A stretch of 64,000 bases of DNA from assembly GCF_949987515.2 (NCBI RefSeq), contig NC_082683.1, positions 128,612,582-128,676,581 of the forward strand, written 5' to 3'. Positions within the stretch are counted from its first letter, which is position 1. Each line of letters opens with the position of its first letter. Shown piece by piece: positions 48,730-60,879 of the stretch. The position numbers and the translations under genes were made by a program. Under the pieces are notes generated by a model, which was not told the DNA's origin, searched no databases, and worked only from the letters and a program-made list of their open reading frames with translations. This stretch comes from Delphinus delphis (lineage: Eukaryota > Chordata > Mammalia > Artiodactyla > Delphinidae).

Positions 48730-49400
48730 CTTTGCCCTGAGATTACCCACCCTATACCATTCCACAACTCTTTTTACTTTACAAACAAGTTTCTACAAAA
48801 AGTAGTATAACATATTGTTTCAGGTTCCATTAACTCCTCATCTGGCGCTATTCTTCCCATTTGTTCTTCAGTCCTTGAAATCTGGATTCTTCTCCCATTA
48901 CGCCATTGAAAATGACCTTGCTGATGACACCAGCAACTACTTACCGGTGGAGTCTAATGAGCAATTATCAATCTTCGTAGTATTTGACTTCTTGCAGCCT
49001 CTAACATCACTGACCACACCCTCATTCTCAGTCTTTTAGGCCTGCTTTTCTTCCAGTTGACCTCCTTTGTCTCTGGCTGTTACTCTATAGGATTCCTTTG
49101 CTATGCCTGTCTTCAACTGTTGGTGCTCACCGGGTCTCAGTCGTTTGCTCCCTCTCTAAACCCTCTCTATAGTTATTTTATCCACATCATTGACTTTATT
49201 CTAAAGGCTGTTGACTTTCAAATATTAATCCCATCTCATGTGACTCTTCCTGAGTTCCAGCTATATACTAGTAATGCCCACTGGGATATTCTACAGACAT
49301 CTCAAATCATACATTTATAAAACTGAACTCATTATCTCATCCATCCCAAACTTTCTCTAGTTCCTCCTTCCATATCCCCTACCATGAAAGCATCACCATC
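48730..49400 (+). mobile_element. L2 LINE, ORF2 end region
   Basis: Sense L2 phrases 'ccttgctgatgacaccag', 'tttgacttcttgcagcctc', 'tgcctgtcttcaactgttgg', 'ccactgggatattctacagacatctcaaa', 'aaactgaactcattatctc'. Frame is broken throughout. Confidence 0.7.
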
Positions 49401-49469
49401 TTCCTCACTTTGTCGAGCAAGGTCCTTCCTTCTTCTTTATCCCTCACCTTAAATTGATCGCGTTACTAG

Positions 49470-49960
49470 TTAAGACTCTGATTTCAATTAGGAGAAGAAA
49501 ACTTAAGGTAGCTGAGTGGGGAAAAGTAAAAGGGAATTTGTCATAGAGCTGCAGTGATTCTTACAGAATCCAGGGGTAAGAACATAGCTGGGCCTTATGG
49601 GTCAAGAGCAGTTCAGTGGCGTTTCTTTCCATTTTTCATTTCTGCTTCTCTCTGTGTACCCCTTTCATTCTTCTGTCTCAGCCAGATTGGGTCTCTCTGC
49701 TTCTCAGTCCACTCTATAGGAGGAAGATGGGCTATCACATAGCTATCAAATTTTTATCTTCTCCAGTCAAGAGATCATGCCAGGGCAGTTAATTCCAGAC
49801 AAGTCAACACTGGCTAAGAGAATGGGCTCACATGGTGAAAATGAGGCTGCTGAAACCCACCCCTGTGGTTAAAGAAGTCTGATAAGGAAACCATTATGAC
49901 TTTGGCAGAAACCCCGGTGGTACCTACCACAATCACTACAGTCTGGTGAGTCTATGTCAT
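49470..49960. other. unassigned segment between two L2 pieces
   Basis: About 490 bp separates L2 halves and could be an older nested repeat; its first part loosely resembles 48280-48560 ('aaagggaatttgtcatagagc' versus a comparable stretch there). I cannot name it. Confidence 0.35.
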
Positions 49961-49964
49961 AAAT

Positions 49965-50215
49965 TTTTCTCTCAGTCTCATCACCAATGCCACTGTCCTT
50001 GTTCAGGTTCTCCTTCATCTCTTCCATGGACTAATTTACTCACATTAATTACCATATATACAGTCCTCTGATCATTTGTTTACATACATGTTTCTCAGCT
50101 AAATTCTAAACTGCTTGAGGACAGGCATTATATCTTTTCATTTAGTTTCCCCTCTGGTATAATTTCTGAGATATACTTGGCCTCAGGAAATATTTGTTCA
50201 ATAAGTAAAAGAGGC
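49965..50215 (+). mobile_element. L2 LINE 3' end
   Basis: 'gaggacaggcattatatc' and 'aggaaatatttgttcaataag' are the sense L2 3' end. Confidence 0.65.
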
Positions 50216-50219
50216 ATTT

Positions 50220-51040
50220 TGTATCTTAGGCCATTATTCATTTGAATCCCCTACCTAACCACCCTGACTTGGATTCCATGCCTGCCAATAACCTTCTGGT
50301 TATAATTTGAATTACCATACAATGCTTCCTTCAGGAAGAGAACGTGCTGACCAATAAACTTCTACCTTAGTTTAAATCTTACTCTCTTAAGAGTTTGGTT
50401 ATGCAGTCCCTGAGAGATGTATAAACTCTAATAAGACTTTGTTAAAATACAGTTTCTAGACCTAAAAACCTGGATCCTGGACTTCAGACATGGTAATTTC
50501 ACCACTCTGAAATAACCACTCTGAAAAGCCTTGTTGAGGAAGCAACTCACCACTTAAGGTGGCATCTGTCAAAGTCTGTGCCCAGAAACCACAGTTCATG
50601 TTTCCAAAAATATTCGTGTGAAGTAGTTAATAACAAATCAAGGTTCTAGAGATTTATAATGCCTTTGCAGAGGAAAAATGTGTGGATTCTAAAATCTCAC
50701 ATATTACTGAACTCTTTATTGCTCAATAGAAATATGTGGGAAAAAATTCCCATAGAGATATGGCTTCAAGTTCATGAGAGATCAGTTTTCCTGAACGTGT
50801 TTGCCACAAAGGATGATACGTAACATAAAAAACATGGTTCTAAGAGCCATTTTTTGAGAAGATACACATGGCTGTTTCTAATAAATATATTTAATAAAGG
50901 CCAAAGGCACAAGCTTACCTTAAAATTTGGTGAAAGCATTACTATAGTAAAGCAAGCTAATGTGCTCTAGAATACTGCTTCCTAGGAAAACAAGGATAAT
51001 GAAATGACTTTCATGATGCTGATGGTGGTATGTGGTAGCC
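50220..51040. other. intergenic, nothing recognised
   Basis: No gene or named repeat seen. Confidence 0.4.
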
Positions 51041-51044
51041 AGTT

Positions 51045-51250
51045 TTTTAAAAAATTTTTTATTGAAGTATAGTTGATGTACAATATTAAATAAGTTATAG
51101 GTATATAGCACAGTGATTCACAATTTTTAAAAGTTATGCTCCACGTATAGTTATTATAAAATATTGGCTATGTTCCCTGAGCTATACAATACATCCTTGT
51201 AGATTATTTTATAGATAATAGTTTGTACCTCTTAATCCCCTACCCCTAGA
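51045..51250 (-). mobile_element. L1 3' end
   Basis: Antisense L1 3'UTR: 'tttttattgaagtatagttgatgtac', 'ctatgttccctgagctatac', 'ttgtacctcttaatcccctacc'. Confidence 0.85.
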
Positions 51251-51324
51251 TTCTTAGGAAGCTAAGGGGACACACCTGAGGAGGTATGGTGGCATCAGAC
51301 CCTCTAATTGCTTAATAACAAGAC

Positions 51325-51470
51325 ACATCAGCAAGCACTTACTCAACAAGCAATCTGTGTTCGTTGATTATGTGCCAGGCTAGCAATAGAGCTGGGGACA
51401 CAGCAGTCACAGCCCTTGCTCTCCAGTTAGCATGGTAATCATGGAGGTAATCGCCCACGACTGCCATCTG
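51325..51470 (-). mobile_element. L2 LINE 3' end
   Basis: 'tatgtgccaggctagc ... gctggggacacagcag' and 'ccttgctctccagtt' are antisense L2. Confidence 0.65.
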
Positions 51471-51769
51471 GGCACCAAGCATCCCTCGGGGCATGGGAGC
51501 TACACAAGCCACATAAACCAGGTTCTTTGCATATTGTGGACCAAGCGGAGATGACCAGTCACATGTCATTTTGCTTCTCTTTCTTACTGTGGTAGCCAGT
51601 TTTATGGAGCACTTGTTATATACATAAATACTTACAATTTTCCATGCATTGTTTTACTTAGAGTTTTTAAAAACCTAGAGGAATGGACATTAGACTATTT
51701 TGAGAGGTTGTTTGCAGCATATGTATCTCATATCTTGCTGGTCATTCTAACCAAGAACCAGCATCCCAT

Positions 51770-51935
51770 CTTTTTTGTTCATTCATTTCAATATTTGTTG
51801 CGTTCTTTCAATTCCAAGCACTATTTTAGGTGCTGGTGATACAGCATTGAATAAATAAAGTGCTTTTATCTTGGGGCTTACCTTTTCTTGGGGAGGAAAG
51901 AGAATAAGATAGATGTTAAATTAACAGGTCAACTT
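51770..51935 (-). mobile_element. L2 LINE 3' end
   Basis: 'ttcattcatttcaatatttg', 'ccaagcactattttaggtgctggtgatacagc' are the antisense L2 tail. Confidence 0.75.
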
Positions 51936-52009
51936 GAGAAGTGGCAGTTTAAAAACTTAGGAATAAATCCAACTCTTTAATAAAAATGAAATCAATGGCA
52001 GCCACCATT

Positions 52010-52250
52010 TTAGTATCACTATGTATCAGAAACCTTTCATATATTAATTGGTATTTTAAACTTATTTTATTTTATTCCTGGATTCAACAAATATTAAGCT
52101 CCAACTATGCATCAGACATTGGATAAACAAAACAAACAAGAAACTGAGTCTCAGAGAGGGCAAGTAATTTGTCCAAGACCCAAATAAGTGATAACAGCAA
52201 AACTGGGATTTTGAAAAAGTATGTCTGACTTCAAAAGTAGAAGCAGAGTA
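52010..52250 (+). mobile_element. MIR SINE fossil
   Basis: 'actatgtatcagaaaccttt', 'gaaactgagtctcagagagggcaagtaatttgtcc' form the sense MIR core; an L2-like patch lies within it. Confidence 0.7.
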
Positions 52251-52254
52251 ACTA

Positions 52255-52800
52255 GTTATGAAGCTACTGAAATAATCTTGGTCCACAAACAAGAGCCATA
52301 GCAGAAAAGAGGTCAGATTCTCTTTGAAAGTAAAGACAATATGATTTCCTTAAATGGGTGAAAAACAGAAGTCAAGAATGACTCTATGGCTCAAAGGTTT
52401 TTGGCTCATGCAATATGATTGAAATGAGGAGGGCTTCAAGAAAAGCTGGTTTGAGGAAACATTAAAAGATTCACTTTGGGAAAGTTGAATTTAAGATGTC
52501 CATTGTACCTCCAATGTGAAATTATTGACTAGACAAGTGAATTTACAAGTCTGAAATAAAGGAGAACAACTTGGGCTAGAGATAAAAATTTGAGAGTTGA
52601 CAGCATACAGGTAAATAATGTAATATTGATTGTGGCAAGGCTAATATGCCATAGACTGCCAGCACTCAAGTGGCAAAGTTGTCACTAGGTTATGAAAAGT
52701 GAAGAGCATGACTGTTTTTCAGACTCAAATAGAAGATAGAAGGCCATTTGCTTTTGTGATGAGAGATGGATTATGGTAAGTCTCATGGACAACACTAACT
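52255..52800 (-). mobile_element. L2 LINE, RT region, diverged
   Basis: 'agaatgactctatggctcaaagg', 'aatttaagatgtccattg', 'gggctagagataaaaatttgagagttgacagcatacagg' follow the antisense L2 RT pattern. Confidence 0.6.
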
Positions 52801-52899
52801 TTGGTTTTTTGTTCTGCTTTTTAAATTTTTATTTGTTTAGAAGCTTTGATTGTCTTTACTTGGAGAAATATTCAGCTGAGATTCAAAGTTGTATGCCGT

Positions 52900-53105
52900 G
52901 AAGCAGTGGTTCTTAAACTGTAGTGTACATAAGAATCACCTATGGGTCAGAGCTCATTAAAAATTTGATTCCTAGGCCTCACTCCTAGAAACATTTATTC
53001 ATTGGAATATGAGTGGGGCCTGGGGATCTTTTTTTTTTTTCCAAGCGTACTGGGTGAATCTGATATAGAGTCCATAGGCCTCAGTTTGAAAAACTCCACT
53101 ATTGA
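52900..53105 (+). mobile_element. hAT-Charlie MITE (MER5/MER20-like)
   Basis: 'agcagtggttcttaaactg', 'agaatcacctatgggtcag', ending 'cagtttgaaaaactccac'. Terminal inverted repeat pattern of the family. Confidence 0.75.
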
Positions 53106-53310
53106 TCACTGAACAAATTGTTTTGTCTTAGTAGTGTAAAGACAGTTGCTTCTTGGTGCATCTGCCCAGCAAGGCTTAAACCAAATAGGATTTTGTCCTG
53201 TTCGAGAAATGCAAGACAAGGTAGTTTATTGACTATTTACCCTTTTGCAAGTTAATTTACAAGGTTCTTTTCTTTTCCATAATTACTTTAACAATGTTCC
53301 TGAGAACAGG

Positions 53311-53593
53311 GTGCTTTTTTTTTTTTTTAACTTTTATTGGAGTATAGTTGCTTTACAGTGTTGTGTTGGTTTCTGTGGTACAGCAAAGTGAATCAGTTAT
53401 ATGTATACATATATCTGCTCTTTTTTAGATTTCCTTCCCATTTAGGTCACCAAAGATCACTGAGTACGGTTCCCTGTGCTAAACAATAGGTTCTCATTAG
53501 TTATCTATTTTATACATAGTAGTGTATATATGTCAATCCTCATCTCCCAATTCGTCCCACATCTCCCTGCTGCCCTTGGTAACCATTAGTTTG
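53311..53593 (-). mobile_element. short L1 3' end with target duplication
   Basis: Poly-T then antisense L1 3'UTR ('cttttattggagtatagttgc' to 'ctgctgcccttggtaacc'). Target duplication gagaacagg at 53302-53310 and 53594-53602, exact. Confidence 0.9.
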
Positions 53594-53604
53594 GAGAACA
53601 GGTT

Positions 53605-54545
53605 TTGATGGGGAAGAAGGACAGTACTTGAGAACTGTAGGTGATGGGATGGGAGACAGTAAAAAAAGGAGCTTGAAGGCTGCCCATTGGATTCTGTCAT
53701 GCAGAGTACACATGATAACGTTAAATTCACACCAACACTCATATCTGTGATTCATTTGTTTGTTCATTCAACAGACAATAAGAACCAAGGTCCAGGCACT
53801 GTCAGACCCTAGTCTCTGGCCACCAGATTCCTCTCAGAGACTAGCCCATTAGATAAGAGGTTCAACCTGAAAGCAGGTAGGGAAGATGAAGAGGCTCTCT
53901 TCATCTTCCATTCTAAGAAACTTAAATTCACCAGTACAGCTCAGTCCAACTCAGACTCTGTATTGAGGCCCTGTGCGAAAAATATCTCTGCTCCACCCTC
54001 CCCCCACCCTGCCCCACATGATGTCCCTGGACAACACCAAAGCTGGGTGGAAACAATCACCCTGAAGGCTGAAAACAGAGATTCCCACCCTGATTATGCA
54101 ATTGAAGCAATGAGAAAGTTGGTTTAATCTAATGGGCCCTAAAAAATGAATTTTCATTTTTCTATTGCCCAACGCTTTCTGAGTTCTTTGAGCAGGTCAC
54201 ATAAACCCTGTAGTCTACTTTCCCAAGCAATATAATGAGATTCACCAATACTGCTATGTGTCTTGGAGCGACAGCTCAACCAAATTGTGTGGAACTCCTT
54301 AAAGCTGTTAACTGCTGATAGAAATCAGTAGATGATTAAAATAAAATGAATGGAAGAGTCTGCATTTTGCTATCTAGAGCATTCATTGTGGATATGTAGA
54401 CAGAGTCTGCTTAGAGCCCAGCACTGTGTGTTTAAAAAAAAAAATTGAACTAGTTCCTTCATGCTACTTTAATTTTTCTTGACTATCAAGAAATTGAAAA
54501 AAATGTTTTATATTCATTTCTAACAATTTTCTTAAGTCTAACTTT
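53605..54545. other. intergenic, mostly unassigned
   Basis: An L2 tail fragment is likely at 53755-53815 ('gttcattcaacagacaataag'). No gene seen. Confidence 0.4.
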
Positions 54546-54549
54546 TCAG

Positions 54550-55295
54550 AACAGTGAACCCTCCTACACTGTTGGTGGGAATGTAAATTGGTGCAGCCAC
54601 TATGGAGAACAGTATGGAGGTTCCTCAAAAAAACTAAAAATAGAACTACCATATGATCCAGCAATCCCTCTCCTGGGTATATATCCAAAGAAACAAAAAC
54701 ACTAATTGAAAACATACATGCACCCCAGTGTTCATAGCATTATTTACAATAGCCAGGATATGGAAGCGACTCAAGTGTCCATCAACAGATAAGTGGATAA
54801 AGATGTAATTTAGATATACAATGGAATATTACTGACATAAAAAAGGATGAAATAATGCCATTTGAAACAATGTAGATAGACCATTATGCTTAGTGAAATG
54901 TCAGAGAAAGCCAAATACTGTATGTTGTCACTCACATGTAAAATCTAAAAAATAAAGCAAACATATAACAAAACAGAAACAGACTCACAGATACAGAGAA
55001 CAAACTATTGGTTACCAGTGGGGAGAGGGAAGGGAGAGGAGCAAGATAGGGGTAGGGGATTAAGAGGTACAAACTACTATGTATAAAATAAATAAGCTAC
55101 AAGGTACAAACTACTATGTATAAAATAAGCTACAAGGATATATTGTACAGCACAGGGAATATAACCAATATTTTATAATAACTTTAAATGGAGTATAATA
55201 TATAAAAATTTTGAATCACTATGTTGTATACCTAAAACTAATATAACATTGTACATCAACTATACCTCAATTTAAAAACTTCTAAAAATAAATTT
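54550..55295 (+). mobile_element. L1 LINE 3' end, sense, 5'-truncated
   Basis: Sense L1 from the ORF2 C-terminus ('gttggtgggaatgtaaattgg', 'ctcctgggtatatatccaaag', 'tactgacataaaaaagg') through the 3'UTR ('agaacaaactattggttacc', 'tatgttgtatacctaaaac') to an A-rich end. An internal tandem copy 'ctacaaggtacaaactactatg' is seen around 55070-55135. One of few plus-strand L1s here. Confidence 0.88.
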
Positions 55296-57118
55296 AAAAA
55301 GCAGTGTTTCATATGGGCCAGAATTTCTTTGATGCACCCTCATATTCTCTGGATCAAAAACTCTAGTCTGATAACCCACAGATAAATCAGCTACAGATGA
55401 CTTACCAACATATACTTTATTATAGGTTTAAAATGTAAACAACTGTTTGAAGAAACAAGGAAACAGTATACATTGAAAGCGAAACCTGAAATTACAACAC
55501 TAGGGAAATTTAAAGGTCATCTGTCGGTAGCTGTCTTTCTGGTTGCAACTGCAGAGACCTCTGCTTACCCTGAGAAATCACTGATGTGTGGGGCTTTTGC
55601 TAGGAGTATGACAATTTCACTTTCTCCCTTGTCTGCCTTGATTGTCCCAGGAATGACGCAGAAGCCAAGAGGAGTTATTAAGAAGGAGAGTTTTACAAGC
55701 AGTGGTGTACTGGTGAATGGGTGTTCCAAAAAGAAAAGCCCTGATTTGTAGCATTTGCCAGTTCCCATGGTATAAATAGTCCCACCATGGCCAATTTCAA
55801 GGATGACTGTATTTAACAACCAGATTGTATAATTTGTGAAAATTTAACCATCACTTCTTATGAACTAGTACTGGTCCACTCCAGCACACTACTGCTTATA
55901 ACTCAACAACAATCAATATCACCAAGTTTCCATAAATATAAGTTATATAACTTTAATCTCCTGAGAAAATATACATATGCAAGAGGAATCAGGCATCCAA
56001 GCCTTTGGCCCTAAGCTACTCAGCAGACATCTTTTAAAAAAAAATTACTAAGAAGCACCGTGGCCTCAGGCTTAGTCTGCTCCCAGGCAGTTTTTCTTGC
56101 TCACAATACAAATATTTTTAAATTAGCTTTATACGGTGATACTATTAATTAACAATGTAGCCTTTTACAAATATCCATAAATATTTTAACTTGGGTTATC
56201 ACGTAATCACATTACATACCTTTCAACAAGAACCCGTAAGCAGCTAGTTAATTTTGCAGAGTCCAAAACTTTAGCAGACTGTCATTGAATTGAGTGCTAT
56301 TCATTCTTTTTGGAAGTTAACACATTTGACCAAGACAGGCTCTTTAAAGTGAGGAAGGGGATTTGGTTGAAGTCAGTCCTGAACAACACGCTGTGCTCCC
56401 TGCTCCAGGCAAGGAAAGGAAAAGTTTGCTGAGAAAGGAAAGAATTGGTGTAGCTTCCCTCTAACTATGCTTGGGCTAAAAGGGAATATACCGCCTGAAA
56501 AATCAAATCTCCTAAACTTTATAGACTTCTAATATGATAGCAGAAATACCAACCCTAGAGCTAGAACAGTGTGATACAGTGGGAAGCCCAGGGCCCCTTG
56601 TTAATCACTAGTTCTGTGGGTTGAAACAAGTTACCTATGCTCCATCTGCCTCCAAATTCTCATTGTTAAAACTGTGCCAAAAATACCTGCTCCATTAACT
56701 TCATAGAATTGTCATGTGATATATGAAAGCACTTTGCAAACTGTGCAGAGCTAGCTAAAAATATGAAATCATTACATGACAAAATACAGTAATGGTAATA
56801 TCAATTTCTGGGGTAAATCTTATGATTAGTAATGATTACTCTTTCTTTACTACTGACAATGTTTAGACACATACACAAGTTCTCTTGAAGCCCTATGTGA
56901 AGGTTCAGAATGACCCTTTTGACCAGCTAGTTTTATAAAGCACCCTGCGTCCTGAGTATGATAAAATCAAGGAAAGTTCCCGAATAAAGTGCGTTTCATT
57001 CCAATGCCACCCGTGCCTCGGTCCCAACAGTTCTCAAGAGTGTTCTCTATCCTCTAATGCCATCAAATCTAAAGTGGTGTATTGCTGGCCTGTGGCCACC
57101 CTCCAAGTCTGACTACTT
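55296..57118. other. TNFSF18 downstream flank, no other gene recognised
   Basis: Open frames on both strands at 55473-55819 overlap, but neither carries a domain I recognise. A MIR-like antisense patch is likely at 56575-56750 ('gaaacaagttacctatgctc', 'ctcattgttaaaactg'). Confidence 0.45.
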
Positions 57119-57124
57119 TTTATT
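57119..57124 (-). promoter_or_regulatory. candidate TNFSF18 polyadenylation signal
   Basis: A canonical AATAAA on the minus strand lies about 460 bases past the TNFSF18 stop. I did not see another canonical hexamer between it and the stop. Its use is inferred; cleavage would fall a little to its left, near 57.1 kb. Confidence 0.4.
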
Positions 57125-57580
57125 AGGAGGGTCTCAGAAGATGGGAATATGGGAAGAATGAAGTCAAGAAATCCACAGCCCAAGAGTATGAGAACAAGGC
57201 CAGGCTACTGCCCTAGATCTTTTTTCATACCAGATAAGGCTCCCATGGGAATAAGAGTTCATTTTTTTCCACCCAGGGAGTCAAGGATTAGACAAAGACA
57301 CTTTGAGAAGATTCTGTCCTCTAGCCACCCGTATTCATTTTATCATGAACTAGTAAAGTGCCTTTGCTGACCTAACGTCAAGGGTACCAAATGTCTTTGG
57401 TCCTCCCTCTGAGTCTTATTCAGACAGGCATGAGAAATGAAAATCCACATGCAGAGGAGTTCTGTTTGTGTTGATCTGTATGCCCAGATGAACTGTAGGC
57501 ATTGAGACTCTTCCTCCTCCATCCTACCCACTGGCATCTCTGCATGTGCTGAAGAGGACAGAGGAGACCAAATCGAGTCT
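57125..57580 (-). other. TNFSF18: probable TNFSF18 3' untranslated region
   Basis: This is the sequence between the stop codon and the candidate polyadenylation hexamer. No repeat is recognisable in it, and a plus-strand open frame at 57149-57370 looks fortuitous. The extent is inferred from the hexamer only. Confidence 0.4.
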
Positions 57581-57927
57581 CTAGGAGATGAACTGGGGAT
57601 TTGCTAGCAAATAGATCCCCCAGTATGTGTTATTTTTTAGAACCTGATGTTCAGCGTTGAATATCAAGTCTATTACATCTCCAGCATGGAATTCATAAGC
57701 CCCTCCTACGTTCTGGATTGTAGAGTTGTTCGTTAGAGCTTGTATGGGGTCTTCATTCTTACGTAGCAGCGCCTCAAAAGGAGCTCGCCCCTTGTAGGCT
57801 GTATTGGGAGCCACTTGGCCGTAAATTAAATACAAACCATTCTGAAGTATTTTCAGCCTCCAGTCAGCTGTCTTAGTCACACAAGAAGGCTCAGGAGAGG
57901 GCATTTGCCATTTTGAAGGTAATGGTC
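57581..57927 (-). CDS. TNFSF18: TNFSF18 (GITR ligand), last coding exon, TNF-homology domain
   Basis: This exon encodes the extracellular receptor-binding TNF-homology domain of GITRL, a type II membrane cytokine on antigen-presenting and endothelial cells that co-stimulates T cells through TNFRSF18. It starts after a minus-strand acceptor (AG at 57929-57928, pyrimidine-rich upstream) with two bases that complete a glycine codon begun in exon 2. It then reads 114 residues to a TAG stop at 57583-57581. Recognisable blocks are GPLPSKWQ, LQNGLYLIYGQVAP, IQNVGGAYEF and the C-terminal VLKNNTYWGI and LLANPQFIS. These match GITRL rather than the neighbouring TNFSF4 or FASLG. A cysteine in PSCVTK should pair with the one in exon 2, as known for human GITRL. 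N-glycosylation sequons are seen in TNNST (overlapping NNS/NST) and KNNT. No stop or frameshift is visible, so the exon looks functional. An upstream in-frame ATG at 57967 lies in the intron and is not a start. Confidence 0.95.
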
Positions 57928-60183
57928 CTATAAGACATTTACAAGAAAGGCGGGGGAGAGAAAGCAAAAAAAAAAAAAAAGGAAAGCATAGTTATTTAAT
58001 TATTTCATCTTCTTCCTGATTATAGTTCTTTCCTACTTACAGGATGTTTCTTTACCCGGTCTATACTAGTTCTCTCCAACCACAATTTTAGTATTTTAAG
58101 TATCTACCTACTCCTTGTTTTAGAGAAACTGCAGCTCCTAAGTGCATCTCTTGCTTGGGGAGTTCTAAGGAAATACATTTAGAATAGGGACACGGGTTAA
58201 GTTTTAGGGTGGCACTTCATCTCTTGTCGATCGATATTTGTGAAAGGGAAGAAAGGAGGAAGGAAGAGAGGAATCACCTGCCAGGATGGTGATGACCAAA
58301 GTTGGCAGTGCAGGATGCATATTTGCCTTTCTTTGTGTAAATACTATTTACTATGTATCACTTTATCAATGAGATTTTTCTCATCAATCTGTATAAAATA
58401 TAGCGCTCTCCCGTCACTCTCTCCCTTTACCTTGTTTTAGTTTTCTTCATAGAAGGTGTCACCATCTAGCCTATTATACATTGTTCATTTGCTTATTGTC
58501 TATCTTATACCCACTTGAATATAATGTCTTTGAGAACAAGTACTTCTCTATTTTGTCCATTGCTATATCTTCAGCACCAAAAAGAATTCCTGGTAGTACC
58601 CAGTATGTGCTCAATAAATATATCTTGATTGAATGATACAACCGTGTTCCTGAATTAGGTGCACTGTGTCTAAATTATGGCACTTTATGGGTATATATCA
58701 TTCAAGATACACTTGGGATATCTTTATCCAAACCCTCCCAAAATAGCTACTGGTAAATTAATGAGTTTATAAATGGAAATTATTTGACTGTTTAAATATA
58801 AGTATCCCTGGTTTATTGCTGTCAAAGGGGATGGGGAAAGGGTCAAGACTTGTTTATTTTCATAGGAATATATGGAATTTACATATTTTCCTAATGTTAA
58901 TTGTTTTACACAGAGGTGTGATTTCAGAATCCCAGGATGTGCTTTTACCTCCCAAAACACTTAATCTGGCCTGTTCTCTAATTCTCCATAATTTTTGTTA
59001 TGGAGGCAAAGCCTTTGTCACATAATTAGAAACCTTGATAAAAAAAAAAAGTACCCTGGAAGAGAAAACATATTGACAAATTCTTATTTGTATATAAATG
59101 TCAGATATAAGGCTCTGAGGGTAGATTCTGAAGGAGAATGAAGGAAAGATCATTAAAGGAAGAAGCAAAGTCTCCCTGTATCTCCAATGAGCCCAGAGCC
59201 CAGTAAATTTCTTCCTGCTTGACCATGTAATTGAGCATAGGCAAGTCACCAGGAAGGAGTGTCACTGGTTCTCATATTTAATTCTGTGATGGGGGACACT
59301 TAAAGACCATCTGAGCATCACTTGAGGTTCTCAACTTTTACCACATCAAAAGAAAATTTCAACATATCATGAGGAGTTTCACTCCATTCACTAGAAAAAC
59401 AAAAACAAATCACAAAGGCAGAGATAAGTAAAAAGAGACTCCCTAATTTCCACAAAGCAAGGAAGCCTGGCTGTTTGCACTGTATAGGAAAACAGGAGTT
59501 GAAGTTAACTCTAGAAATATTCTTCTGTCAGCTGAAAATGGGTGTTTGTTTGACCTTAAACCAGTAAACAACCCAAAATATATTCATTTCAATTTTGTAT
59601 GTATTCTAAAAAATGCCCTAAGGCTCAGGACGACTGTAAACTTTAGCGTGTCTTCTAAGCAAGTACCAGGTCACTATAAAGGAAAGTGACTCAGGAGCTA
59701 AGAGGAGAAGAGAAACGAGCAGAGAAGTGACCATTCCCCTAACTCTCATTTCTCATCTATATACTTAGAAACAAAAATCGCACCCTATACTCACTCTACT
59801 GGACGCTAGCAGTATGTGAAATATGAGAATGACTTTGAGTCTGTCACAGGGAAAGGTTGTAGAAATCTGAAACTTGTGCTTATTAAAACACAGAATTAAA
59901 AGTAGATTCCTGGATCTCAGATTCCCAGGCCTATGGGAGTGCTATGCATTCCTGCCCAGAGATGTGACCTTGAATGTAGTCTTCATCAGGGCATGGGCTT
60001 GTCCATCTGGTTTACCTCTGAAGCCTCAGCTCCTAGACAACTGCTTGGCACAAGATAAGCAGTTATAAGTAGGAGCTGAGGGATGACTAAAATAGAATGC
60101 ATGCTTTCTTAACTCTGGAGCTTGCCTTTTGCATCAAATGCTAAGGAAAGTAAAAAAGGAGGTATATGAGACATGTTACTCAC
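57928..60183 (-). other. TNFSF18: TNFSF18 intron between the middle and last exons
   Basis: This 2.26-kb phase-1 intron is bounded by GT (minus, 60183-60182) and AG (57929-57928). It contains an L2 3' end at about 58440-58640 and short A-runs at 57967-57980 and 59040-59050. The rest looks single-copy or too decayed to name. No extra exon is evident. Confidence 0.8.
58440..58640 (+). mobile_element. L2 LINE 3' end in TNFSF18 intron
   Basis: 'cacttgaatataatgtctttgagaac', 'tgctatatcttcagcacc', 'agtatgtgctcaataaatat' and 'gattgaatga' form a sense L2 tail. Confidence 0.8.
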
Positions 60184-60214
60184 CAAACTTCGCTATACAG
60201 GGCCCACTGGCAGT
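60184..60214 (-). CDS. TNFSF18: TNFSF18 middle exon (31 nt)
   Basis: This very short exon links the membrane-anchor exon to the TNF domain. On the minus strand it has a good acceptor (pyrimidine tract ending CCCCTACAG) and a good donor (G|GTGAGT, GT at 60183-60182). It reads TASGPCIAKF plus the first base of a glycine codon, completed by exon 3. The human protein has a similar stalk segment with the same cysteine and AKFG, which identifies the exon despite its size. The cysteine is the expected partner of the one in exon 3. The upstream coding exon was searched for between 60215 and 64000 as a minus-strand hydrophobic segment ending in a donor. It was not found, so the gene is partial here. 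Confidence 0.88.
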
Positions 60215-60879
60215 CTGTAGGGGAAGAAGAAGAATTGATCAGGATGATGACAGTGTCACAACTTTCTTGATTGATTTATTTAGAGCCTCTGATTCCTGAA
60301 GCCGACTTCTTTTCCCTAACCACATAAAGAAATCCCTCCCTCCCCCTTGTTTTGGATCTCTCAGCTTTCCTTTACAGATGGCGGGCGCCTTCCTTTACCT
60401 TTCATTACCCGGCTACCTTTTGGGTCTTCTAGGAAAAAGTTAAGAACTCCTTTTATCCACCTAATCTCTACCCACAGTGCAACTATTTGATCTTGGACTC
60501 TCCTCCTCTTGGGCTATAGAAATTTTCTATAAATAATAGTCTCTGCATCCCAGTGACTTCACAAGATGGTCCACTGGCATGTGAGAAAATAATAGAATTT
60601 CTATTTTAAATAACAAGTTAAGCTATAGAAATATTTACATTTCAGATTGATAATGTCTCCACTATTTAATATTCAGACAATCATGCATCATATACAGTGA
60701 CTGAAATACCCTGAGGAGATCTCAGTTTCAAACTATTGCAACATACCACAGTTTACATGCTACAGGAATCCACCAGTGTGGTTGATTTTATAAATACAGA
60801 TATTTAAACACTAAAGGCTTTAAGATACTTAGTAGTAAGGTAAGGTATACCCACACATATTGTACCATGTAAAGTTCAT

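Noticed and set aside
55473..55819. Overlapping open frames of 92 (plus) and 84 (minus) codons
   Set aside because: Neither product resembles a family I know, there are no splice or start signals of note, and two overlapping frames on opposite strands suggest chance.
1..57000. FASLG exons expected from synteny
   Set aside because: No FASLG-like TNF domain or proline-rich exon was seen on either strand; in human the two genes are far apart, so absence is expected.
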